Part shown: positions 26,601-34,785 of the stretch, one piece after another | Layout: each line of letters starts with the position of its first letter | Numbering within the stretch: the first letter of the stretch is position 1 | The notes under the pieces: generated by a model | The model's input: only the letters and a program-made list of their open reading frames with translations | Database searches by the model: none | Told to the model about the DNA's origin: nothing | Translations under genes and position numbers: made by a program | Assembly: GCA_965198865.1 (NCBI GenBank) | Contig: CBDAQA010000010.1 | Coordinates: forward strand, 86,765 to 150,764 | Source of the DNA: CBDAQA01 sp965198865 | Lineage (GTDB): Bacteria > Planctomycetota > Phycisphaerae > Tepidisphaerales > Tepidisphaeraceae | Direction of reading: 5' to 3' | Length of the DNA stretch: 64,000 bases

Positions 26601-27054
26601 TCAGCACCTGCGTGCCGTGGATGCTCGGCGCCATCAGCACGCCGGCCCCCTCCTGCGCGCCGATGTTGGCGCCGTTGCCCTCGATCGTGAACCCGTCAAT
26701 CGTCACGTCGTTCGCATCCACGGCGAACACGGTCTGCGTGGCGTAGACGATCGACTCGGCCGACCGCGTGCCCCGGCCGTCCTTGCCGTAGTTGGCGCCC
26801 CGGATCGTCAGCGACTTGTTGATCGTGACCGTCTCGTCGTACGTCCCGGCGTCTACCGTGATCACCGCGCCGGCGAGGGCGGCGTTCACCGCGGCCTGGA
26901 TGGTCGCGTAGCTGGCCGTACTGCCGACGATGTGGGCCGCCAAGAGCTCGCGCCGCTCCAGCCGCTCCAGCGTCCCGGCCCGGTTTCCACCCCGGCCGGT
27001 CCGACCGTTCGCGCGTTTCGCTTGCCGCCGCCTGCCCGTCAGTTGCTCAGCCAT
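23665..27054 (-). CDS. Large secreted beta-helix/FN3/NPCBM protein (paralog 1)
   Basis: 1,129 residues from an ATG at 27054. A basic N-terminus leads to LERLERRELLAAH, a variant of the LEPR-XLL motif of planctomycete exported proteins; a classical signal peptide is not obvious. Residues of about 40-390 form a right-handed parallel beta-helix (YATIQAAVNAAL, DVTIDGFTIEG, many NNxxxN turns). Then three repeats of an FN3 domain followed by an NPCBM-type carbohydrate-binding module, each NPCBM ending near DYDHADWAGA. It has no catalytic signature that I can assign. Beta-helix plus NPCBM suggests polysaccharide binding or lyase activity at the cell surface. Its paralog lies 412 bases upstream on the same strand. 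Confidence 0.88.
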   Translation of the reverse strand: MAEQLTGRRRQAKRANGRTGRGGNRAGTLERLERRELLAAHIVGSTASYATIQAAVNAALAGAVITVDAGTYDETVTINKSLTIRGANYGKDGRGTRSAESIVYATQTVFAVDANDVTIDGFTIEGNGANIGAQEGAGVLMAPSIHGTQVLNNIIQNNVTGIYLSNNSNTDPALIQHNLIQNNFEAGNNWQLPVGENGSRGIYTDGTVSGGYLTNVLIDSNTLYNSNFNGGDEDEGMIALQALTAGKQFNITITNNKIGNESKALLATNVTNLVFMGNTISGLNDGSSGPVRFEGNANAVDIQYNTITGNQGPGVAADSSGVSGDSSGFVVNNNDIVGNDGIGVLVIASVYDGPLVAVGDWWGATTGPSGDGPGTGSAVWANGVSGHGVSPKGAAGGGPVTYSPWATALIDITKIPAPAAPTGLGATGLSASSVQLNWTPQMSTATGQLIQRSTDGVSFTTIATVPALLNAYTDTGLSGSTAYTYRVIASNPTGNSAATPAAKATTLSAAGGTVALSSLGWTTATAGYGSVTKNLSVNGNPITLAGTAYASGVTANAASTITYNLAGQYTGFSSAVGIDAEEDSKGTGHVEFQVIGDGVVLFDSGAMTNDQVKQVNVGVAGVQTLQLVATNTIANNIDYDHADWAGATLTLGSTLPAAPTGLSVLLSGTAAAKLSWTAGGSNQTSYTVQRSTDGVTFTTVAAALAATTYTDAGPLAAGTTYQYRVLANNTQGSSAPSAVASLVTPPVGTITVSLSDLTPTTATTGYGIVMRDASVGGHTLTLGGVTYAKGMGVHAVSNLVYNLAGQYTTFTSDVGVDDEEDAAGVGSVDFQVIGDGRVLFDSGVLHNGVAATHVSVSVAGVQALTLVATNGVAGSIDYDHADWAGATLTGVPTVPAAPTHLVAAAQTYSTVSLSWTAGSTNATSYAVDRSTDGVSFATVTTTVVGTATSWTDPASLSATTKYYYRIRAVNGAGASANSAVASVTTPIKRTITYLSDLTATSATAGYGTVQKDASISGNTITVAGVTYAKGIGTHAASTIVYNLAGAYTSFVSTVGIDDEELGKGTGEVEFQVYGDGVLLYDSGVLTNGQSANIAVSIAGVKTLTLVATNGIPDDIDYDHADWAGAQVIV

Positions 27055-27466
27055 TGATGGAAGTCCTCGGTCGCCGTGGCGCTGGCACCGCCGGGTCGAT
27101 CCACCCGGCGAAGCGCTCGGCGTTCCTCTCAGTTACGGCGGAATCGCGGTCCAACATCCGGTCGACCGGCCCCGAACTCATGGGTTGGCGACCAATGCGG
27201 TTCGACCTGTGACGGCTGTGGCAGCCGCGACCGTCGAGGGGCAACTTGGATGGCACCATGGCAGCGGCCCGCAATTTTTGCCGCCGGCCGCCTATCGCCC
27301 CGCCGTCACGAGAAACTAACACTGGTGCCGGAGCCGACAATCGAATTGTGGCAGCGAAGCGCCATCCTCAGAAGCTTGGGGATCAGGCGGGGCCGGCTGT
27401 ACCGACGACGCGACTTGCCCGCGTTGCGCGTGATGGGCAAGCCAGGGGTTCTCTACCGTTTAGCGG
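27055..27466. other. Intergenic gap between the two beta-helix genes
   Basis: 412 bases with no supported gene. It should contain the promoter of the downstream beta-helix gene. A short plus-strand frame at about 27316-27470 has a vaguely HTH-like stretch (GIRRGRLYRRRDLPA), but no convincing start or partner. Confidence 0.4.
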
Positions 27467-30400
27467 TCACACCAGTAGCTGCGCCCCCGCCCAGTCGGAG
27501 TGGGCGTAGTCGTTGTCGCCGTCGGGGCCGGCCGCCACGACGAGCGTCAGCTGTTTCACGCCGACCAGGCTCACCGCCACGCTCGCCGACTGGCCGTTGC
27601 TCAGCAGGCCGCTGTCGTACAGCAGCGCGCCGTCGCCGTAGACCTTGAAGTCGGCGTGGCCGGTGCCTTTGCCGACCTCCTCGTCGTCGATGCCCACGGT
27701 GGCGGTGAAGGCCGAGTACGCGCCGGCGATGGCGTAGACGATCGTGCTGGGCGCGTGCGTGCCGATGCCGGTGGCGTAGCTGACGCCGGCCACCTTCAGC
27801 GTGTTCCCGCCGACGCTCTCGTTCTTCTGCACCGTGCCCCACCCGGCCGTCGCGCTGGCCCAGGTGAGCGCGCTCAGGTTCGTGGCCGTCTGCTTGGCGG
27901 GCGTGCTCGCGGTGGCGACGGCCGAGTTGGGCGAGGGGCCCGCGCCGCTCACCGCGCGGATGCGGTAGTCGTACTTCGTGCTGGCCGTCAGCACGGTCGG
28001 GTCGGTCCAGGTGGTCGCCGACCCGGCCACGGTGGTGCTCACCGTTGTCCAGGTTGTCCCGTTGGTCGACCGGTCGACCGCGTAGGTGGCGATGACGCCG
28101 GCCGGCGCGGTCCAGGTCAGCTCGACGCTGGTGGCGGTCAGGGCCGTCGCCGTCAGCCCCGCCGGGGCGGCGGGGACGGCCAGCGCGGTCGTCGTCAGCG
28201 TTGCCCCGGCCCAGTCGGAGTGGTCGTAGTCGATGCTGTTGGCGACGCCGTTCGTCGCCAGCAGCTGCAGCACCTTCACGCCGGCCACGCTGACGGTGAA
28301 CGACCTGGCCTGGTCGTTGGTCATCACGCCGGAGTCGAACAGGGTCACGCCGTCGCCGACCACCTTGAAGTCGACCGACCCCGTCCCCTTGCCGTCGACC
28401 TCGGCGTCGACGCCGACCGTCGACGAGAACGTGGTGTACGACCCGCCCAGCGCGTAGCTGATCGTGCTGACCGCGTGCGTGCCGATGCCGCTGGCGTAGG
28501 CCTTGCCGCCGACGGTCAGCGTGTTGCCGCCCTCCGACAGGTTCTTCTCGACCGTGCCGTAACCGGTCGTCCCCGACGTCCAGGTGAGCGACGACAAGGC
28601 GACCGAGGTCGCGGTCGGAGTGGGCGTCGGGCTCGGCGTGGGCGTTGGAGTCGGCGTCGGCGTCGGCGTCGGGGTTGGAGTGGGTGTGGGGGTCGGAGTG
28701 GGCGTGGGCGTCGACGTGGTCACGTTCACCTTGAACGTGGTGAGCGTGCCGGTCGGCACGGCGGCCCCGCCCTTGTCGAGGACCGTCGCACCGGGGACGA
28801 GGACGACGGAGTAGGCGCCGGTGCTGGCGGCGGTCCACGCGTCGCCGGGGGCGACGATGGCGTACGTCACCGTCTCGGTCTTGCCGTCGGCCGACAGGGC
28901 GATGTTGTTGACCGCCGCGAACTCCGAGGTCCCGTTTGGGTTGACCACCTGCACTTGAGTGTTGGTCAACGAGAACATGTTCATCCCAGCCGCGCTGGAG
29001 TAGACCACCGTGAACGTGTAGAGCCCCTGCCCCACGCCGGACGGGCCGACGTCGGCCGCGCTCGCAACGGCCTTCGGCTGCGTCGGAGTCGGAGTGGGCG
29101 TTGGGGTTGGAGTGGGCGTCGGCGTGGGCGTTGGCGTCGGCGTGGGTGTCGGAGTCGGCGTAGGAGTGGGCGTCGGCGTAGGTGTGGGCGTCGCCGTGCC
29201 GAGCGTGATCTTCGCCGTCGGGCCGACGGCGGTGCCGTACACGTTGGCGGCGACGATCCGGTAGGAGTAGCTCTTGTTGGTCGCCAGGCCGGCGTCGGTG
29301 AACGTCGTCACCAGCGGCGAGAGCGTGGCCACGGTGGCGAACGTCACGCCGTCGGTGGAGCGTTGGACGAGCTCGCTGGCGGCGGTGCTGATCGACGCGG
29401 TCCAGGCCAGCGTGACGCTGGTCGCGGTGGCGGCGGTGGCCGTCAGCGCGGTCGGGGCGGCGGGCGCGCCGTAGCCGGCGATCGCGATCGGGGCCGTCGC
29501 CCAGGGCGAGAACGACACGCTGCCGCCCGCGATGCCGACCGGCACGACGAAGTGGCCGGTGTCGCCGTCGGCCCACAGCGCCTGCCCGGTGCCGGTGCCG
29601 TCGCCGCCGGGGCCGCTGGGGTCGCCCCAGTAGTCGTTGGTGGCCACCAGCAGCCCGTCGTACTGCTCGTCGCCGCTGATCACGCCGATGTTGTTGAAGC
29701 CGGCGGCGTTGTTGAAGATGTTGTTGTTGCGGATCACGAACCCGCCGCTGTCGCCGTCGGTGCCCGACGAGTCGATCACGACGGCCGGCCCGAGGTTGTC
29801 GTGGACGTTGTTGTACTGGATGTCGACGTTGTGGTCGTTCCCCTCGAACCGCAGCCCGCCGCTGCCGCCGTCGTTGTGGCCGGTGATCTCGTTCCCGACG
29901 ATCGCCAGGTTGGTCACGTTGAACGCCAGCACCGCCTTCGCCCCGTAGCCGGCGACGGAGAACGTGTTGTTCGAGATCGTGATGTTGAACTGCTTGCCCG
30001 CCGACTGCGCCTGCAGCCCGATCTCGGGCTCGGCGGTGACGTTGGCGTCGAGGGTGAACAGGTTCGCGTCGATCTGCACGTTGGTCAGCAGCCCGCCGCT
30101 CACCTCGCCGTCGGTGTAGATCTGCCGGCTGCCGTTCCAGCCGTACTCGAACCACTCGTCCGTCTCGTAGTTGTCGTGGAACCAGTCGTGCTGGATGACG
30201 GCCGCGTCGGCGTCGCTGTTGTTCGACAGGTACAGGCCCGAGATGTTGTCGGCGATGATGTCGTTGACGACGTGGCTGCCGTGGATCGACGGCCCCAGGA
30301 TGATGCCGGCGTACTCGGCCGCGCCGACGTCGGCCTTGTCGCCGACCACGTCCATCCCGTCGATCGTCACGTCGTTGGCCGTCACGTCGATGCCGGTCGT

Positions 30401-30697
30401 CGTGGTCGTCACGATCGACTCGGCCCCCCGCGTGCCGCGCGCGTCGACCCCGGCGTTGGCGCCCTGCAGCGTGAGCGTCTTGTTGATCGTGATCGGCCCG
30501 GCGTAGGTGCCGGCGTCGACGGTGACGGTCGCGCCGGCGGTGGCCGCGTCAATCGCCGCCTGGATGGTGGCGTAGCCGACGGTGCTGCCGACGATGTGGG
30601 CCGCCAGCAGTTGCCGTCGCTCCAGCCGCTCGGTGCCGGGGGCGGGGCGAGACGGGTTCCGACGGGCCGCGCGGGCCCGGTTCCGGGTGTTCAGCAT
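27467..30697 (-). CDS. Large secreted beta-helix/FN3/NPCBM protein with Thr-Pro linkers (paralog 2)
   Basis: 1,076 residues from an ATG at 30697. The N-terminal RLERRQLLAAHIVGSTVGY matches the LEPR-XLL-like start of paralog 1. Residues of about 45-400 are a beta-helix, followed by an FN3 domain. A (TP)n linker follows, then a roughly 115-residue beta-rich module without a recognised family (AADVGPSGVGQGLYTFTVVY), a second (TP)n linker, and two NPCBM modules separated by FN3. Each NPCBM ends near DYDHSDWAGA or DYAHSDWAGA. The extra module and Thr-Pro linkers distinguish it from paralog 1. Likely a cell-surface glycan-binding protein; catalysis cannot be assigned. Confidence 0.88.
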   Translation of the reverse strand: MLNTRNRARAARRNPSRPAPGTERLERRQLLAAHIVGSTVGYATIQAAIDAATAGATVTVDAGTYAGPITINKTLTLQGANAGVDARGTRGAESIVTTTTTGIDVTANDVTIDGMDVVGDKADVGAAEYAGIILGPSIHGSHVVNDIIADNISGLYLSNNSDADAAVIQHDWFHDNYETDEWFEYGWNGSRQIYTDGEVSGGLLTNVQIDANLFTLDANVTAEPEIGLQAQSAGKQFNITISNNTFSVAGYGAKAVLAFNVTNLAIVGNEITGHNDGGSGGLRFEGNDHNVDIQYNNVHDNLGPAVVIDSSGTDGDSGGFVIRNNNIFNNAAGFNNIGVISGDEQYDGLLVATNDYWGDPSGPGGDGTGTGQALWADGDTGHFVVPVGIAGGSVSFSPWATAPIAIAGYGAPAAPTALTATAATATSVTLAWTASISTAASELVQRSTDGVTFATVATLSPLVTTFTDAGLATNKSYSYRIVAANVYGTAVGPTAKITLGTATPTPTPTPTPTPTPTPTPTPTPTPTPTPTPTPTPTPTQPKAVASAADVGPSGVGQGLYTFTVVYSSAAGMNMFSLTNTQVQVVNPNGTSEFAAVNNIALSADGKTETVTYAIVAPGDAWTAASTGAYSVVLVPGATVLDKGGAAVPTGTLTTFKVNVTTSTPTPTPTPTPTPTPTPTPTPTPTPTPSPTPTPTATSVALSSLTWTSGTTGYGTVEKNLSEGGNTLTVGGKAYASGIGTHAVSTISYALGGSYTTFSSTVGVDAEVDGKGTGSVDFKVVGDGVTLFDSGVMTNDQARSFTVSVAGVKVLQLLATNGVANSIDYDHSDWAGATLTTTALAVPAAPAGLTATALTATSVELTWTAPAGVIATYAVDRSTNGTTWTTVSTTVAGSATTWTDPTVLTASTKYDYRIRAVSGAGPSPNSAVATASTPAKQTATNLSALTWASATAGWGTVQKNESVGGNTLKVAGVSYATGIGTHAPSTIVYAIAGAYSAFTATVGIDDEEVGKGTGHADFKVYGDGALLYDSGLLSNGQSASVAVSLVGVKQLTLVVAAGPDGDNDYAHSDWAGAQLLV
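28611..28720 (-). repeat. Coding tandem repeat (Thr-Pro linker 2)
   Basis: A run of roughly 6-base units (GTCGGC, GTGGGC and variants on the plus strand) encodes alternating Thr-Pro on the minus strand inside paralog 2. The codons vary, so selection appears to act on the protein. Such tracts may change length by slippage. Confidence 0.8.
29085..29200 (-). repeat. Coding tandem repeat (Thr-Pro linker 1)
   Basis: The second and slightly longer Thr-Pro-coding tract in paralog 2, between the first FN3 domain and the unassigned beta-rich module. Same unit type as the tract at 28611-28720. Confidence 0.8.
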
Positions 30698-30883
30698 GAC
30701 GAGTCCTGTCGCGAATCCGCCGGGGCGTCAGAAGTGAGCCGGCGGCCATCCGTCCGCCAATGGCTCGGCAGACCCCTCAGACGTGGCACAAACTAGCTCA
30801 TTCCGGGGCCGCCGCAAGCGGTGTTATCGGGCGAAGTCAGTTACCGGACGCGGGTAGCACCGAAGGCGGTGGGAGTTCCGACT

Positions 30884-31543
30884 CTACGGATTGGACCGGC
30901 CGGGAGAAGATGGGAGAGCTATATCGATTGTAGCGGCCAGGGACGCGCGAACGGCAGCCAGATCGGGTCCGCGATCGCCCAGTTCACGCCGCAGCGACGT
31001 GACCGGCCGACCCGCCAGACCGCACGGCACGATCAGGTCGAATCCGGCCAGGTCGGTCGTCACATTGAGGGCCAGCCCGTGCAGCGTGACGCCCCGGCGG
31101 ATGCGGACGCCGATCGCGCAGATCTTGGCCGGGGGATGATTCTCGGTCCACACCCCCACCGCTGTCGGGTCGGCATGGGCCGGCACGCCGAAGCCCGCCA
31201 GCGTGTCGACCACCACCCGCTCGAGCCAGTGGACGTACGCGCTGACGGTGAAACCGTGGCTTGCCAGCCGCAGGACCGGGTAGGCGACCAGCTGCCCCGG
31301 CCCGTGGTAGGTCACGTCGCCGCCGCGGTCGCTCTCGACCCGCTCGACGCCCCGCCCGGCCAGTTCCTCGGGCGACACGCGCAGGTTCCGCTCGCCGCCG
31401 GGCCGTCGGCCGAACGTGACCACCGGCGGATGCTCGACGAAGAACACCCGCTCCGCCCCGCCCGCCAGCACCTGGGCGTGGGCCGACTCCTGCGCCGCCC
31501 AGGCGTCGCGGTAGCTCATCGTGCCGAGGTCATCGAAGCGCAT
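30884..31543 (-). CDS. lipB: Octanoyltransferase LipB
   Basis: 219 residues. LipB signatures in order: FVEHPPVVTFGRR, RGGDVTYHGPGQLVAYPV, the lysine in PPAKICAIGVR, HGLALNV, and the catalytic cysteine in LIVPCGLAGRPVTSL. It transfers the octanoyl group from acyl carrier protein to lipoyl domains in the cytoplasm, the first step of de novo lipoylation. No lipA is in the window. The length is typical. Confidence 0.95.
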   Translation of the reverse strand: MRFDDLGTMSYRDAWAAQESAHAQVLAGGAERVFFVEHPPVVTFGRRPGGERNLRVSPEELAGRGVERVESDRGGDVTYHGPGQLVAYPVLRLASHGFTVSAYVHWLERVVVDTLAGFGVPAHADPTAVGVWTENHPPAKICAIGVRIRRGVTLHGLALNVTTDLAGFDLIVPCGLAGRPVTSLRRELGDRGPDLAAVRASLAATIDIALPSSPGRSNP

Positions 31544-31729
31544 GCGGGGCTCACTTTAGGGCCTCGTGAGTGCGAGCGCAGCGGTCGCCCCGAAGGGACA
31601 CGCTGCGGCGGTCGGAGAGCGCCACTTTAGGGGCTGCCGCTACATGGGCGCATGTGCCGGACGGGTCGTTAATCGTTCCGCCCGAAACGTCGTGGAAAAC
31701 AATTCGCCGCCAACCGACGTTGTAACCGC

Positions 31730-32254
31730 GTGACGATACTCGTGGCCCATCTGCTCTGGTTGGCGATCTCGCGGGTGCCGGTCCAGGTGGTTGACGCGGA
31801 GGGGCACGCCGTTCGGCCGCTGGACGGGTGCGGCACGGCGGTGCTGATCTTCGTCGCCACCGACTGCCCGATCTCCAACGGCTACGCCCCGGAGCTGCAG
31901 CGGATCATGGCCGGGCACCAGGGGGACGGCGTGCGGTTCGAACTGGTCTACACCGACGCGACGCCTGCCGCCGCCAAGGCCCATCTGGCGCTGTACGGCT
32001 ACGCCTGCCCGGCCCTGCTCGACCCGAACCACGCGTTGTCCGCCCGGCTGGGCGTCACGGTGACGCCGGAGGTGGCCGTGATCGGCGAGGGTGGGCGGCT
32101 GATCTACCGCGGGCGCATCGACGACCGGTACGTCGGGTTTGGTCGCAAGCGGCCCGAGGCGTCGACGCACGACCTGCGGGCGGCGCTGGCCGCGGTCGTC
32201 GCCGGCCGACCGGTGGCGGTGGCCTACACGAAGGCGGTTGGGTGTCCGATTTGA
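31730..32254 (+). CDS. Thioredoxin-fold redoxin (AhpC/TSA-like)
   Basis: 174 residues from a GTG at 31730. The thioredoxin fold is visible: VLIFVATDCPISNGYAPELQ at the active-site position, then a cis-proline-type loop (GVTVTPEVAVIGEGGRLIYR) and GRIDDRYVGFGRKRPEASTH. Only one cysteine is present in the active-site loop, so it is not a classical CxxC thioredoxin. In planctomycetes this redoxin often precedes or is fused to a cytochrome c/copper-monooxygenase protein, and that gene lies 36 bases downstream here. Confidence 0.8.
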   Translation: MTILVAHLLWLAISRVPVQVVDAEGHAVRPLDGCGTAVLIFVATDCPISNGYAPELQRIMAGHQGDGVRFELVYTDATPAAAKAHLALYGYACPALLDPNHALSARLGVTVTPEVAVIGEGGRLIYRGRIDDRYVGFGRKRPEASTHDLRAALAAVVAGRPVAVAYTKAVGCPI

Positions 32255-32272
32255 CGCTCCCCGGAAGAGATC

Positions 32273-32350
32273 ATCCACGAAGGACACGAAATGAACACGA
32301 GGAAATGCAACCGGTCTTCCTCTTCGTGGCCATTCGTGTCCTTCGTGGAT
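32273..32350. repeat. Palindrome of the CACGAA family at the start of the cytochrome/monooxygenase gene
   Basis: Arms at 32273-32290 (ATCCACGAAGGACACGAA) and 32333-32350 are exact reverse complements over 18 bases, with weaker pairing inside. The apparent ATG (32291) of the downstream gene lies in the loop, so the repeat encodes part of its signal-peptide region. Confidence 0.75.
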
Positions 32351-32915
32351 CCGTTTTTGATCGCGATCGTCGTGAGCGCCGCGCTTGCGGGTCGCGCGTC
32401 GGCCGCCGTGCCGACGTTCGCGCACGACGTCGCGCCGATCGTCTACGCCAACTGCGTCAGCTGCCACCGCCCCGGCGAGGCGGCTCCCTTCTCGTTGCAG
32501 ACCTTTGACGACGTCCGCAAGCACGCCAGGCAGATCGCCGCCGTCACGCAGAGCCGGTACATGCCGCCGTGGAAGCCGCAGCCGGGCTGGGGTCACTTCG
32601 TGGGCGAGCGGCGGCTCAGTGACGAACAGTTGCAGATCCTCAAGGCGTGGGCCGACAACGGCACCCCCCAGGGCGACCCGGCCGCCGCCCCGCCGGTGCC
32701 GACGTTCAGCAGCGACTGGCGGCTCGGCAAGCCCGACCTGATCGTGAAGATGGACAAGCCGTTCAGCATCCCCGCCGACGGCAACCACGGGCGGGACGTG
32801 TACCGCGCGTTCGTCGTCCCGCTGAACCTGGACCGGGACGAGTTCGTGACGGCCGTCGAGTTCCGGCCAGACAGCCGGACGGTGATCCACCACGCCCTGT
32901 TCTTCCTCGACGCTA

Positions 32916-33947
32916 GAGCATTTTCACTTGAGGTGTAGCGTGTATCCGCAGTGTGTGAAGTAGCCCAGGCAGTCGCCGGCGGTCACCGTGGCGAACGCGG
33001 GGCCGACGGCGTCGATCAAACCTTGTACGGTCCGCTGGGCCGCGGTCCTCAACGCCTGCTTGACCTTGGACCACATCGGCTCGATCGGGCTGAGGTCGGG
33101 CGAGTACGGCGGCAGGTAGACCAGGCGACACTGGGCCGCCTCGATCGAGGCGCGGATGCCCGCCACCTTGTGGGCCGAGAGATTGTCCATGACGACGACC
33201 TGCCCCGGCCGCAGGGCCGGGCAGAGGAAGTCGTCGACGAACGTGCGGAACGTGTCGCCGCACGTCGAGGCGTCGATCGTCGTCGCGACCAGTGGACCCG
33301 ACACGGTCATCGCGCCGAGGATCGTGAGGCGCTTCCAGTGGCCGTGGGGCACGTGCTCGTGGAGCCGCTCGCCCGCCGGGGCGCGGCCACGCAACCGCGT
33401 GAACTGCGTGGTCGCGTAGCTCTCGTCCATCACGACGATGTCGGCCAGCGGCACGCCCTTCAGCTGCTCGGCGAAGAACGCGTCGCGGGCCTTGGATACG
33501 TCGGGGCGTTCTTTTTGCTCGGCGGCGACGAGCGACTTCTTCTTGAAGGTCAGCTTCAGGGCCCGCAGCGTGTTGAAGAGGCACCCGATGCTGACGGTGA
33601 CCTTCAGCTCCTTGGCCACGCGCGCCCGCAGCTCTTCGAGCGTCGCGTCGGGCCGTTCTGCCACCCATTTCGCCAGTTGGTCGCGGCCCGCCCGGTCCAG
33701 CTTCGGCTTGCGCCCGCCGACCGGCCGCCGCAGGGCCGGGTCGGCGTCCCGGTGCTGCTTGACCCGCCGCGCCCAGGCCGGCGACACCATCAGCTGCTTG
33801 GCAATCGCCGCCGTCTTCACGCCGTCGTCGTACAGGGCCAGCACGCGGGAACGGATGTCGGTCGAATATGCCATCTGGTGCCTCTCCTTGAGATTCGGAA
33901 AGTACCAGTGCGATCCCCATAGCGCTACGGCTCAACTGAACCTGCTC
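32916..33947 (-). mobile_element. IS630-family insertion sequence (1,032 bp)
   Basis: The element is flanked by TA at 32914-32915 and 33948-33949, the target duplication typical of IS630/Tc1-mariner elements. Including the TA, the ends read TAGAGCATTTTCACTTGAG on the left and, on the opposite strand, TAGAGCAGGTTCAGTTGAG on the right: imperfect inverted repeats. It encodes one intact transposase. The clean duplication and restorable target gene suggest a recent insertion. Confidence 0.9.
32924..33874 (-). CDS. IS630-family DDE transposase
   Basis: 316 residues in one uninterrupted frame. The N-terminal helix-turn-helix region (AIAKQLMVSPAWARRVKQH) and a second winged helix are followed by the DDE catalytic core: VVMDESYATT (first Asp), VVVMDNLSAHK (second Asp), and YSPDLSPIEPMWSKVK (Glu). 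All three catalytic residues are present, so the enzyme may be active. Many IS630 elements need a frameshift between two ORFs; this one does not. Confidence 0.95.
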   Translation of the reverse strand: MAYSTDIRSRVLALYDDGVKTAAIAKQLMVSPAWARRVKQHRDADPALRRPVGGRKPKLDRAGRDQLAKWVAERPDATLEELRARVAKELKVTVSIGCLFNTLRALKLTFKKKSLVAAEQKERPDVSKARDAFFAEQLKGVPLADIVVMDESYATTQFTRLRGRAPAGERLHEHVPHGHWKRLTILGAMTVSGPLVATTIDASTCGDTFRTFVDDFLCPALRPGQVVVMDNLSAHKVAGIRASIEAAQCRLVYLPPYSPDLSPIEPMWSKVKQALRTAAQRTVQGLIDAVGPAFATVTAGDCLGYFTHCGYTLHLK

Positions 33948-34753
33948 TAACGGGGCCGGCCGCCGCAAGGAGGCGCAGTCGAACGACGGCCAGCCCGGCT
34001 ACGTCAGCTTCGGCGGGCCCGGCATCCCCGTCACCGGCGGGCTGGGCGGCTGGGCGCCCGGCGCGCTGCCCGAGCCGTTGCCGGAGGGGTGGGGCCGGCC
34101 GGTCCGCCAGGGGTCGGACCTGATCCTGCAATGCCACTTCCACCCCACCGGCAAGCCCGAGACCGAGCAGGCGACGCTGGGCATCTACCTCGCCAAGCAG
34201 CGGCCGAGCCGCGTCACGGTGAACGGCAACGCCCACACGTTCGCCATCAACATCCCGCCCGGCGACGCCAGCTACGTCCGCGACGCCACGTACACGGTGC
34301 CGGTCGACATCGACCTGATCGGCATCACGCCCCACGCCCACCTGCTGTGCAAGGACATGAAGGGGTGGGCCATCCTGCCCGACGGCAGCCGGCAGAACCT
34401 GATCTGGATCGCCGACTGGGACTTCAACTGGCAGGGCACCTACCGCTACGCCGAGCCCGTGCGGCTGCCCGCCAGGACGGTGGTCCACATGGAGTACACC
34501 TACGACAACTCCGCCGACAACGAGCGGAACCCCAACACCCCGCCCAGGGCCGTCCACTACGGCGAGCAGACCACCGACGAGATGGCGTTCCTGTTCATGG
34601 AGGGGTCGCCCGTGCACGCCGGCGACTACGCCGAGTTCAGGAGGGGTAACCGCCGGCAGATGGCCGACGCCTTGACGCGGTTCCTCGGCGGCGGGGCGAG
34701 CCCGGCGCCGCAGCCGTGAGGGGATTGGATCGGATCGCATCGAAAGACGGAGT

Positions 34754-34785
34754 CCCGGGTGTACACCCGGGGCCTCTTCTTTTAT
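34754..34785. terminator. Rho-independent terminator after the monooxygenase gene
   Basis: A perfect palindrome, CCCGGGTGTACACCCGGG, at 34754-34771 is followed by a pyrimidine/T-rich run, TCTTCTTTT. It lies 35 bases after the plus-strand stop and just before the end of the converging DUF4058 gene, so it may also act in the other direction. Confidence 0.7.

Larger units (their letters stand above)
32291..34719 (+). pseudogene. Cytochrome c / ascorbate-dependent copper monooxygenase-like gene split by an IS630-type insertion
   Basis: Bases 32291-32915 encode a signal-peptide-like start, a heme site (CVSCH) and the first monooxygenase copper region (TVIHHALFFLDA). The frame then enters the IS and stops within seven codons. 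Bases 33950-34719 carry the rest, including a Cu site region (IGITPHAHLL), HMEYTYDNSADNERNP and the C-terminus. Removing the IS and one TA restores a perfect frame reading FFLDANGAGRRKEAQ across the join, giving about 463 residues. The protein would be periplasmic, probably working with the redoxin upstream. The ATG lies within a palindrome, so the start is uncertain; a start nearer LIAIVVSAALAG is possible. Confidence 0.85.

Noticed and set aside
22669..27057. A plus-strand open frame of more than 1,400 codons
   Set aside because: Antisense to the sensor kinase and beta-helix gene; composition is Val/Arg/Gly/Asp-rich with no domain.
27316..27470. A short plus-strand HTH-like frame between the beta-helix genes
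   Set aside because: No start site, no ribosome site and only a weak resemblance; kept as intergenic.
28611..29200. Regular tandem repeats that might suggest a CRISPR-like array
   Set aside because: Units are six bases, without spacers, and encode Thr-Pro linkers in frame.
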